DNA of 22,285 nt. Source: JBNJEM01 sp051745935 (GTDB lineage: Bacteria > Planctomycetota > Planctomycetia > Pirellulales > Pirellulaceae). Positions 1-7,142 of this stretch are shown here, piece after piece (the first letter of the stretch is position 1; every line of letters starts with the position of its first letter). A program made the translations under genes and the position numbers. Where the stretch lies: contig JBNJEM010000050.1 of NCBI GenBank assembly GCA_051745935.1, positions 1 to 22,285 on the forward strand, in the 5' to 3' direction. Under the pieces are notes generated by a model. The model searched no databases, was not told the origin of the DNA, and worked only from the letters and a program-made list of their open reading frames with translations.

Positions 1-3000
1 CGGTTTCCCCATCGGCCACGCTCACCGTGGCCTGGGCGGTAATGGTATCGACGCGTGGTGAGCGGATCACGGTCCCTTCGGGCGAGGTCCCGACGGGAAT
101 ACCTTCTTCCTCCGGACCGACCTTGGACTTCTCGGCGTCGATTTCCATCGCTACCCTGCCATCCGGGCTGATGCGGGGCGTCACGCCCAGGATCAGTCCC
201 ACGTTTTCCAAGCTGATCTGGTTGGACTGGCCAAAGTTGCCCACGGTGGAACCGATAATTCGGGGAACCCGCTGGCCCACCTGAATGAAAGACGGCTGGT
301 TGTCCATGGTTCGTATCACCGGCCGACTCAGAATTCGCAGTTGGCGGTCTTCCTGCAGGGCTCGAAGGAGAACGCTGATATTGCGGCTGTGGGCGGACAA
401 GACCAATCCGCCAAATCCCGCCTTCTCGTTCTGCCGCCCCACGGCGAAGTTGGCCAGCCCCTGGCTTCCCACCTGTTTGCTGGCTGCCAGGGCCTTGTCA
501 CTGCCGCTATTGCCCAGCGTGCTGCTGTTAAAGTCATAACCGGGCGTGTTGGTGGCCGCTTGAATGATCTCCTCGGTGGTGCTTACCACGCCGCTTTCAG
601 TCGAGCTTTGGCGGCTCTCCGTGGTCGTTAGCAGCTCGCTGAGCAGGCTGCGATCGAAGAGAATCGAGTCTTGAATTCCGAGTTCCACGCCCAATTCGTC
701 ACGGTCGCCAAGGTCGACTTCGGCGATCAGTGCCTCGATGACCACTTCCGGCGCCGGCTCGTCGAGTTTCTCAATCAAGTCGGTGATTTCCTCGAAATAG
801 CGCGGCGTGGCGCTCACGATCAGCCGGTTACTGACCGGTTCGGGGACCACGATGACCTCTCGTTCCAGGTCCTGAAACGGGTTGGACTGGCCCGGCTCCG
901 CCGCCTCCAACGTGCGTTGGCTTTGGAGAAACTCGGTGACTGTCTGGGCGATGTCGACGGCCGGCGCGTTCTTCAGCAGGTAAACGGCGTTCTTGCGATT
1001 CATCGACTCGCTCTCGTCCAACCGCGTGATCAGCGCCTCCACGATCCGCAAGTCCCCTTCGGACCCAACGGCAATGATACTGTTACTCCGCACCTCCACG
1101 GAAAACCGCAGCGGGGCCAGTGACTCTTCCTCCTCCGCCGCCGGCAGTTGGGGGCCCGGCGGTGGCTGACCGACTTGCGACGGGATCAAGGACTGCAGCA
1201 CGGAGACCAGATTGGTGGCATCGGCGTTTCGGATGCGAAACACCTTGATTTGAGCCACGTCGCCAGGCGTGTCCAATTGCTCGATGAACGCTTCAATCAG
1301 CTCCATCCCCTGCAGCGGCCCCGTCACGATCAAGGTATTGTTGCGCGGGTTGGGCGTGACGGTCATTTCGCCGAGCATTCCCGATTTCAAGACTTCCTGG
1401 CCCTTTTCGTCGACGACCATCAGTTCCAGGACGGCGGACCGACCGGTCTGCCCCGCCTGGGAGGCCGTAATCGCCTGCTGCAGTGTTTGAGCCACGTCGC
1501 TGGCGAGTGCGTTTTCGACGCGGAAGATTCGAGCACGGTTGACGGCGCCGCTTTGAGGCACGTCCAGTTCCTTCACCAGTCGCCGCACCTCTTTCATGTC
1601 CCGGGGGGCGGCATAGACAATCAGTGCATTCGTGCGGGCATCCGCCGCCGTAACCACCCGTGGCCCCAACCCGTCCCGCCCGCTGAGGAACTGGCTCACC
1701 GTCTGCTCGACCGTCGACACCGCCGCGTGCTGGATATGGAAAACCGCGAATTCCGTTTCCGGTGGCACTGGACGGTCCAGCTTCTTGATCAGTTCGATCA
1801 TCCCGTCGACCGCTTCGCCCCAACCAATTAACAGGAGTGCGTTCGGTTTTATCAACGGTGTCACGTTCACTCGGCCCTGCCGCCGCCCGAGCAGATCCTC
1901 CTGGACCTCGTCAATGATCCCCTGGATCGCTTCTCCATGCGCGTGCCGCAGTTGATAAATGTGGATTTTTGGAGTTGTTTCCTTGCTCAGCCGCTCCAAC
2001 TCGCGAATGATCTCCGTCAATTGCTTTACATCCTGATCCCGGCCCCGGAGAATGATCACGTCCAAGTCAGGCAGCGTCTGGACTTCCAAGTCGGATAATC
2101 CCGGGATGTTCGGCACCACCGAGGGCTCCGAAGGATCCGCGCCGCCGTCGGGCTCACCGCCGCCACCCGATCCTGATTCCTGCTGGAACAAGTAGTTGAC
2201 CAGACGGATGCCGCTGGACGCCGTGTAATTCGATTGGTCGTCGCCGGAGGGATCTTCATCTTCCTTGCCGGGAACCTGGCCCTGGTAGGCATCCACCGCC
2301 TCTTGAAGCTGCTCATCCGATGTTCGTTCCACATGCACGGCTTGCGTGCGCTGACCAGCACGCTTACCGGCGTCCAGCGCGTCGATCAGCCGAGCGAATT
2401 GCGCCACCACCTTGTCGGGACCATTCACCAATACACGTTGCCGCGCGGCATCGACTTGAAACTTGATCGTCCGTTCCCGACCCGTCTCCTCCTTGCCTGA
2501 CTGTTCACGACCCACCGGCAGAATCATCAACTCCTCTTCCCTGTTCCGGATGGATCGCAACCGGCGTCCGAACAACGCCACCAATCGTTGTTCCACCTCC
2601 TCCGCGGTAATCCACCGCAGCTGCAACATGCGGTCAACCTCTTGCATGGCCGGCTCCGAGGACGCGAAGGTCGCCCGGGAAGATTCCCCACCCGAGTCCG
2701 GCAAGCGTCGCGTTTGATTGTCATCGCGCGAATACCGCTCTGGGGGCGTTTCCGCCGCTGGCCCCGTGTCCGCTCTTTCAACCTGTTCCCCCAACCGCTG
2801 GGAAACCTGTTCATGCAAGCTAGGTGGCGCTAACACCAGGATCTGATTCGACTCGTGCGCGGCCGTAACCTTGGCCTCTTGCTCCGGCGCGCAAATCGCG
2901 CGCACGATTCCCAACCAGCGGTCCAGGTTCCCAGCTGGCGCGTGGTAGGCCTTGACCACCGCCTTGCCCCGATTCGAGGACGGTTCCGGTGCCGACCGGT

Positions 3001-3283
3001 TGGCGGGCCGATCCATATGCCGCAGGACTTCTTGGGCGATTTTTTGCGACTCGGGGCCTCCACGCAGCAGCAATGAATTCGATTGAGGGTCAACCACCAG
3101 ATGGAGGTCCGCTTCGTCCGGCAACAGGGCTTTCAGCGTTTTTTCCACTTCCGTGGCCGGTTTGTGCTGGCAAGGGTACACCTCATATTCACCGCCCCCG
3201 ACACCTTGCCCAGGGGCAACCGCGGTTATCAGGCCGGTGAGGATCGCCACGCACAAAGTCAACGATACGGTTTGGCGTTTCAT
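1..3283 (-). CDS. gspD: GspD-type outer-membrane secretin with extended N-domain chain (3' end cut by window)
   Basis: One open frame of 1094 codons runs from the ATG at 3283 to the window edge. It begins with a Sec signal peptide (MKRQ, then a hydrophobic stretch to about residue 25). About nine secretin N-type (N/NolW-like) domains follow between residues 32 and 845, each of the form beta-alpha-'NxLIVxG'-alpha ending in a 'LD.P'-like hinge. The secretin pore domain starts near residue 847 (VVIEALIAEV) and holds the typical VPRIIGS (about 1006) and ENVGLILGVTPRIS segments. Secretins form the outer-membrane channel of the T2SS. Usual GspD is about 650-700 residues with N0-N3, so this one is much longer. 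It is the last gene of the gsp cluster, about 1.1 kb after gspM, and probably has its own promoter. The last part of the barrel, any S-domain and the stop lie outside the window. A strong ribosome-binding site is not visible before the chosen ATG, but this start gives the signal peptide. Confidence 0.93.
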   Translation of the reverse strand, partial: MKRQTVSLTLCVAILTGLITAVAPGQGVGGGEYEVYPCQHKPATEVEKTLKALLPDEADLHLVVDPQSNSLLLRGGPESQKIAQEVLRHMDRPANRSAPEPSSNRGKAVVKAYHAPAGNLDRWLGIVRAICAPEQEAKVTAAHESNQILVLAPPSLHEQVSQRLGEQVERADTGPAAETPPERYSRDDNQTRRLPDSGGESSRATFASSEPAMQEVDRMLQLRWITAEEVEQRLVALFGRRLRSIRNREEELMILPVGREQSGKEETGRERTIKFQVDAARQRVLVNGPDKVVAQFARLIDALDAGKRAGQRTQAVHVERTSDEQLQEAVDAYQGQVPGKEDEDPSGDDQSNYTASSGIRLVNYLFQQESGSGGGGEPDGGADPSEPSVVPNIPGLSDLEVQTLPDLDVIILRGRDQDVKQLTEIIRELERLSKETTPKIHIYQLRHAHGEAIQGIIDEVQEDLLGRRQGRVNVTPLIKPNALLLIGWGEAVDGMIELIKKLDRPVPPETEFAVFHIQHAAVSTVEQTVSQFLSGRDGLGPRVVTAADARTNALIVYAAPRDMKEVRRLVKELDVPQSGAVNRARIFRVENALASDVAQTLQQAITASQAGQTGRSAVLELMVVDEKGQEVLKSGMLGEMTVTPNPRNNTLIVTGPLQGMELIEAFIEQLDTPGDVAQIKVFRIRNADATNLVSVLQSLIPSQVGQPPPGPQLPAAEEEESLAPLRFSVEVRSNSIIAVGSEGDLRIVEALITRLDESESMNRKNAVYLLKNAPAVDIAQTVTEFLQSQRTLEAAEPGQSNPFQDLEREVIVVPEPVSNRLIVSATPRYFEEITDLIEKLDEPAPEVVIEALIAEVDLGDRDELGVELGIQDSILFDRSLLSELLTTTESRQSSTESGVVSTTEEIIQAATNTPGYDFNSSTLGNSGSDKALAASKQVGSQGLANFAVGRQNEKAGFGGLVLSAHSRNISVLLRALQEDRQLRILSRPVIRTMDNQPSFIQVGQRVPRIIGSTVGNFGQSNQISLENVGLILGVTPRISPDGRVAMEIDAEKSKVGPEEEGIPVGTSPEGTVIRSPRVDTITAQATVSVADGET

Positions 3284-3472
3284 GCTTCGCCCAACGAGAA
3301 ACCCCACACACGCATCGAAGCCTGTCCGGCATGAATGGACAGGACGCGATACCTGGGGCCCGCTCGCGGATCGCGTGGTGCGTGTCCGGCGATAAAAGAC
3401 TCTGTTCACGTTATAACGCCTTTGTATACTGCATCCGGAGAGGAAATCGGGAAAGGACGCCCGTGGGCATAT

Positions 3473-3576
3473 TATACCGGTCGCGGATGATTTTCTCCGC
3501 CGCGAGTCCGACCAACGGGAGGACGGCTTGCGTCGGGCAGCGTTCCCCCCGGAAAAATCCAACCGCCTGAAATATA
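3473..3576 (-). repeat. Intergenic repeat family, copy A
   Basis: This ~104-bp element, read on the minus strand, runs from TTTCAGGCGGTTGG to GCGACCGGTATAAT. It shares with the other five copies the core CCGACGCAAGCCGT..CTCCCGTTGGTCGGACTCGC. The core can fold as a hairpin (CCGACCAA against TTGCGTCGG with one bulged C). It lies about 190 bp before the gspD start, oriented toward gspD. I do not recognise the family by name. It behaves like a non-coding REP/ERIC- or MITE-like intergenic element. Confidence 0.85.
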
Positions 3577-3693
3577 CTTCCACAAACCATCAACGCCGAC
3601 CTCCGCCCTTGAAGTAGGACCATTCGAATTGTATAGCCTGCAACAAAACCGGGCTTCCGCTCCCCAAACCCCTTGGATGACACGACACCTAAA

Positions 3694-3721
3694 CGGTTTT
3701 GTCATGGATTCTTGGCAGTAC
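3694..3721 (-). promoter_or_regulatory. 28-bp segment resembling one upstream of gspJ
   Basis: On the minus strand the sequence AGAATCCATGACAAAACC and the next ten bases match about 22 of 28 positions of a segment at about 10625-10652, upstream of gspJ (AGAAGCCATAACAAAACC...). Both lie in non-coding DNA near a copy of the intergenic repeat. Function is unknown; it may be a second conserved part of the repeat's surroundings or a regulator site. Confidence 0.35.
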
Positions 3722-3778
3722 GGATATGCGACCCGTTCCGGCGCGAATGAGCAACTCCGCGCCACGATGAGCGTCGGG

Positions 3779-3807
3779 ACCGTAGTCAATTCCCCCACCC
3801 GCGTCAA
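3779..3807 (-). promoter_or_regulatory. Putative promoter toward gspD
   Basis: The minus strand reads TTGACG (3807-3802), a 17-nt spacer, then TACGGT (3784-3779). The -35 hexamer is near consensus; the -10 is weak. The spacer ends in a second TTGAC, which gives the arrangement TTGACG-N12-TTGACTACGGT, the same as in the site upstream of gspE. The predicted transcript would have a leader of about 490 nt, containing repeat copy A, before gspD. Confidence 0.4.
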
Positions 3808-4176
3808 TGCCAAATCAGCAGGCATCGACGCGCGCACGCACGCGCCAGGGCAGCCACGCCTTGCCTGGGGTGGTCAATTTCTTAGGTGGTTCACGTTTCG
3901 ACTGTTGCGCATTTGAAGATGCCTCTGTGTTCGGCGTAGGTGACGTTACGGCGGAAGGTGGCTATCGTGTTGAAGCTCTTGGCGTACCCAGTGAAATAAC
4001 AAGTTGCGCAACAGACTCGCACTGCGCATTTTCGCTATCCCATTCAGCTTCCCGACTATTTACCAGGCCACGCCCTGCCTCACCGTAGGAGAAGAACGGG
4101 GAGAAGCAAGCACGCCGTGTTTTCCGGTCGCCATCGCCGCTCAGCGACCAAGTCTTATCGGCCCAGCCGGCGGAGC

Positions 4177-4280
4177 TATATTTCAGGCGGTTGGATTTTC
4201 CCCGGTGGAAAGCTGCCCGACGCAAGCCGTTCTCCCGTTGGTCGGACTCGCGACGGAGAAAGTCATCGGCGACCGGTACA
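4177..4280 (+). repeat. Intergenic repeat family, copy B
   Basis: On the plus strand it runs from TATATTTCAGGCGGTTGG to GCGACCGGTACAG, with the shared CCGACGCAAGCCGT and TTGGTCGGACTCGC core. It starts about 120 bp downstream of the gspM stop and is inverted relative to copy A, so copies A and B flank roughly 600 bp of non-coding DNA. Its end reads GGTACAG where other copies have TATAA, so it is the most diverged at that end. Confidence 0.83.
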
Positions 4281-4396
4281 GTACTTGCTATCGCAACGTT
4301 TTGGATTGGCTCGGTCGTTTGAACAAGATCGGGAGCCAGCTTGCCCCGCCAAACCCCAGTGCCGTGATGGCATCTGGTCGCGTGGTCTGCCCGCTA

Positions 4397-5320
4397 CTAC
4401 TCCCGTAGCGGCGTGGCGTCCGCTAATGTCCGGCCCACGGCGAGTGTATAACGCTGGCCATTGACGTTCACCGTGGCCGTGCCGTTGTCTTCGTCCAGCC
4501 CGACGACGACCACCTCGAGGGACGCTCGCGAAAAGGACTCGCCCACCGAAAGCATCACCGTGTCGGGCCGGCCAGCTACCCGGAACCAGGCTTGGCCAGC
4601 CCCTCGCGCGTCGGACGTGACGGCGGAGAGCGCGACCCGCCGCCACGCGCTCTGCATCCCGCCGGGAGCAAAGAAGTTGCGGCGGGCAATCAACTGGTAG
4701 TCGCGAGCCGTGGGCAAGGCCAATTCGTCCGAAACCATCGTGGTCAGTTCCACTTCGCGATCCGCGTGTGGCAAGGCAATCGCCTCAATTGAAACGTTCA
4801 GGTCGATGGTTTCCGATCCCGGGGCCAAGCTCATCGATTCGACTTTATGCAAATGACCACCACGGTAGAAGTCATGCAGAAACTGCGTGATTTGCCCCAG
4901 GTCCCCACGCCCGCGCAGCGAAAACGTAAACCGCCTGTAGAGTTGGATTGATTCTCGCGACCGCCCCAGCGATTCCGTCACGGCCACTGGGTCCCCGGAG
5001 TCGACCCTAATTCCTTCGAACTCAACATTTTCAGCCAGCTTTAACAACCAATCCCGATAGCGCGAACGGGCCATGTCCGCGTTCCACGGAAGCGACCTTT
5101 GCTCAAGACGTGGAAGCTGTTCAGCCGCCTGCATGGCCTTTTTCAACTCGACCTCGGCCGCATTGATTTTCTCGGTAAGTTGCTTTTTGAGACGTTTGTT
5201 CTCGCTCGCCGGCTCTTGCACGAACTTGCGATACCCCATATCGCCCACATAGAACAGGACCACCACGCTTAATGCCGCAATCAGCCAGCGGTTTCGTATG
5301 GTGCTACTTGAATCATTCAT
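4397..5320 (-). CDS. gspM: GspM/PilO-like assembly-platform protein with C-terminal GspC/PilP-like domain
   Basis: The start at 5320 gives 307 residues (MNDSSSTIRNRW). An upstream in-frame extension is possible, but this start places the single membrane segment at residues 12-28, with a short cytoplasmic N-terminus as in GspM/PilO. A coiled-coil-like stretch follows (about 38-75), then a PilO/GspM-type ferredoxin-like periplasmic domain (about 80-185). After a linker comes a region starting ARDYQLIARRNFFAPG (about 205-220) and a beta-rich tail (about 245-299) with FRVAGRPDTVMLSVGES and VNVNGQRYTLAVGRTL. This layout resembles the homology region of GspC or PilP, which contacts the secretin N0 domain. 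As no separate gspC is present, this protein may do both jobs; that is inference. It lies 232 bp after gspL, a gap in which I see nothing recognisable. A weak GAGTGG lies before the ATG. Confidence 0.75.
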   Translation of the reverse strand: MNDSSSTIRNRWLIAALSVVVLFYVGDMGYRKFVQEPASENKRLKKQLTEKINAAEVELKKAMQAAEQLPRLEQRSLPWNADMARSRYRDWLLKLAENVEFEGIRVDSGDPVAVTESLGRSRESIQLYRRFTFSLRGRGDLGQITQFLHDFYRGGHLHKVESMSLAPGSETIDLNVSIEAIALPHADREVELTTMVSDELALPTARDYQLIARRNFFAPGGMQSAWRRVALSAVTSDARGAGQAWFRVAGRPDTVMLSVGESFSRASLEVVVVGLDEDNGTATVNVNGQRYTLAVGRTLADATPLRE

Positions 5321-5552
5321 TGTGCCACTCTTAGGTTGAGTTTTCCGGAACCGGGCCGAACCACGGACCAAAGGGACGCACCGAATCCGAATCTCCAAAG
5401 CCGCGACGCGGGCAGCGACCACGCGGTTACCCAAAGGGGCCCGGCGGATATTGCATGCCGAGTTTGCCCACATTCCAGGTTTTTCACCGCTCTACTCCCA
5501 GTCTCCAGCATGCTTGATCCGGCAACACGAGGGGGGCCCATGGATCGGCCTC

Positions 5553-7142
5553 TCACGGCCGCCTCGCCGCGGCGTAGCGCTCCGCTGGCGCCTCATCGTC
5601 ACCTGAGAGTGCGATGTCGCCGCTTGGCTTCTGTTCCGGCTCGTCGGCCGGCGTCTCCTTCGGCTGAGGATCTTGCTCGAGCTTTTCGGCTGGCAACTGG
5701 CTACGATACTGTTCGGTCGTACGGGGGCGCAACGTGATCTGCGTCTGGAATTGCCATGGGTAATCCTCCAACGTGGGCTGTTCCGTCACGCCCTTGCTGC
5801 GGACGCGATGAAACGCATCCTGGAGCTCATTATCCATTTGCGTTATCACCTCGGGATCACTGACATACACGGTCATGTTGATGCGTCCCGGCGCCACGGA
5901 GAAGCGTCGAACCATGGCTTCGCGGCCGGACGGGAATCGCCGCGCCAAGTCGTAGAACTCATCGAGCCAGTTCACGCTGCTCCGCTCCCAATTCCAAACG
6001 GCATTGACCACCGCTTGTTTCTCTCGAACCTTGGCGAGGTGGGTCAGCGTGTTATCGAGCGTTGTTTCCATTTGGGCAATTTCCTGGGCCGTCTCCGCGC
6101 GATCTTCCCACCACGTATAGCCGCCCACGGCCAGCAACACGATCACGGCGGCGGCGTACCCCCCGAAACGTCGCCACGGATTGGGAGGGGCGACGGGTTT
6201 TTTCGGGTGCAAGAAATCGACCGCGTGCGTGTGGCCATAGTGGTCGTAGACCATGCCCAGCAGCGGGGCTAAACGCCCGAGCGCTTCCGGGGTCGAGCCC
6301 TCCACGCGTTCCACGCGAAGAGGATCCAGCAGCGAGGCCGGCAAAGAAAGCTCCTCCGCCAACTCTTGCACCAACTGCTCGGTTTCTTCCAAGGCCCCGA
6401 ACATATAGAGATGTTGTTCTTCCTCGTCCGGCGTCAGCGAGGCGGCGGCGAGCGATCGGCGGACCTCCATCGCCAATTGCGAGGCGATATCGCCGATATT
6501 TGGCGTTTCACCTAATCGAGCGGTCCGGGTGTAGACGATGCTTCCTCCGCGGACAATGGAGATATCGGCTTCGCGATTGTGACGCGTCACCAGGATCATG
6601 GTCCGTCGCGATTGCGGAACGACGCGGCGCAGCAGCGTGATCGAGGCCAGCGGGCGATACACGATTTCGGCCGGTTTGAGGGACGCCTTCGCGGCCTCCG
6701 CCATGACCCGTTGCATCTCCCCCGCTTCCACGCAAAACGCAAATCCCGTTCGCGGCTCGTCCCCGATCGCGGGAACCGCGGTAAAATCAACCACCCCGCT
6801 CTCCGCGATTTCGCCCGCGTCGCGCATGACCTGGTTCGACACCAACGTTGGCAACTCCGCGTCGCTGGCCGGTGGCGTGTGCAGCGGGACCACATCCACA
6901 CTACCTCGCCCCACGGCCACCACCAGTTCGACCCGGCGCAGCCCCAACTGCTGCAACTCGTCCCGTAACACCTCCCCCGGGGTCCGCTCATCTTCCTCCA
7001 GATTCCAGCTGACCGAGCCCGCCGACCTGATGTAGATTCTGCCGCTCTTGCGATCCGCCACCACATAGTCCAGCGTGGATTGTCCCCAGTGCACCGCGAC
7101 CACGGGTTTTCGAAACGACATCGTCTTTCTGATCTTGTTCAT
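5553..7142 (-). CDS. gspL: GspL-like assembly-platform protein (PilM-like actin fold fused to PilN-like part)
   Basis: This is a 529-residue protein. Residues about 10-300 have the feel of the PilM/GspL cytoplasmic actin-like domain (VVAVHWGQSTLDYVVAD near the N-terminus, VELVVAVGRG, then ISIVRGGSIVYTRTARLGE near 194-212). DFLHPKKP (309-316) leads to one membrane helix at about 327-345. A PilN-like periplasmic part follows: a coiled coil (350-385) and a small alpha/beta domain to about 475. The Pro/Glu-rich C-terminal tail (about 483-529) is probably disordered. In T2SS, GspL binds the GspE ATPase and links it to GspM. The ATG overlaps the gspK stop by four bases (ATGA), so the two are translationally coupled. 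The architecture is closer to PilM+PilN of type IV pili than to the classic proteobacterial GspL. Confidence 0.85.
   Translation of the reverse strand: MNKIRKTMSFRKPVVAVHWGQSTLDYVVADRKSGRIYIRSAGSVSWNLEEDERTPGEVLRDELQQLGLRRVELVVAVGRGSVDVVPLHTPPASDAELPTLVSNQVMRDAGEIAESGVVDFTAVPAIGDEPRTGFAFCVEAGEMQRVMAEAAKASLKPAEIVYRPLASITLLRRVVPQSRRTMILVTRHNREADISIVRGGSIVYTRTARLGETPNIGDIASQLAMEVRRSLAAASLTPDEEEQHLYMFGALEETEQLVQELAEELSLPASLLDPLRVERVEGSTPEALGRLAPLLGMVYDHYGHTHAVDFLHPKKPVAPPNPWRRFGGYAAAVIVLLAVGGYTWWEDRAETAQEIAQMETTLDNTLTHLAKVREKQAVVNAVWNWERSSVNWLDEFYDLARRFPSGREAMVRRFSVAPGRINMTVYVSDPEVITQMDNELQDAFHRVRSKGVTEQPTLEDYPWQFQTQITLRPRTTEQYRSQLPAEKLEQDPQPKETPADEPEQKPSGDIALSGDDEAPAERYAAARRP

Larger units (their letters stand above)
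3284..4396. other. Long gspM-gspD intergenic region
   Basis: No credible gene is seen here; open frames cross the repeats and lack domain-like composition. The region holds two copies of the intergenic repeat in opposite orientation (3473-3576 and 4177-4280), a promoter-like site at 3779-3807 pointing toward gspD, and a 28-bp segment (about 3694-3721) that resembles one upstream of gspJ. Such a large gap inside a secretion operon suggests that gspD is transcribed at least partly on its own, with a leader of roughly 490 nt. Confidence 0.6.

Noticed and set aside
3472..3837. Small minus-strand open frame upstream of gspD
   Set aside because: It overlaps the promoter-like site and ends inside repeat copy A; the same residues appear wherever the repeat is translated, so it is not a gene.
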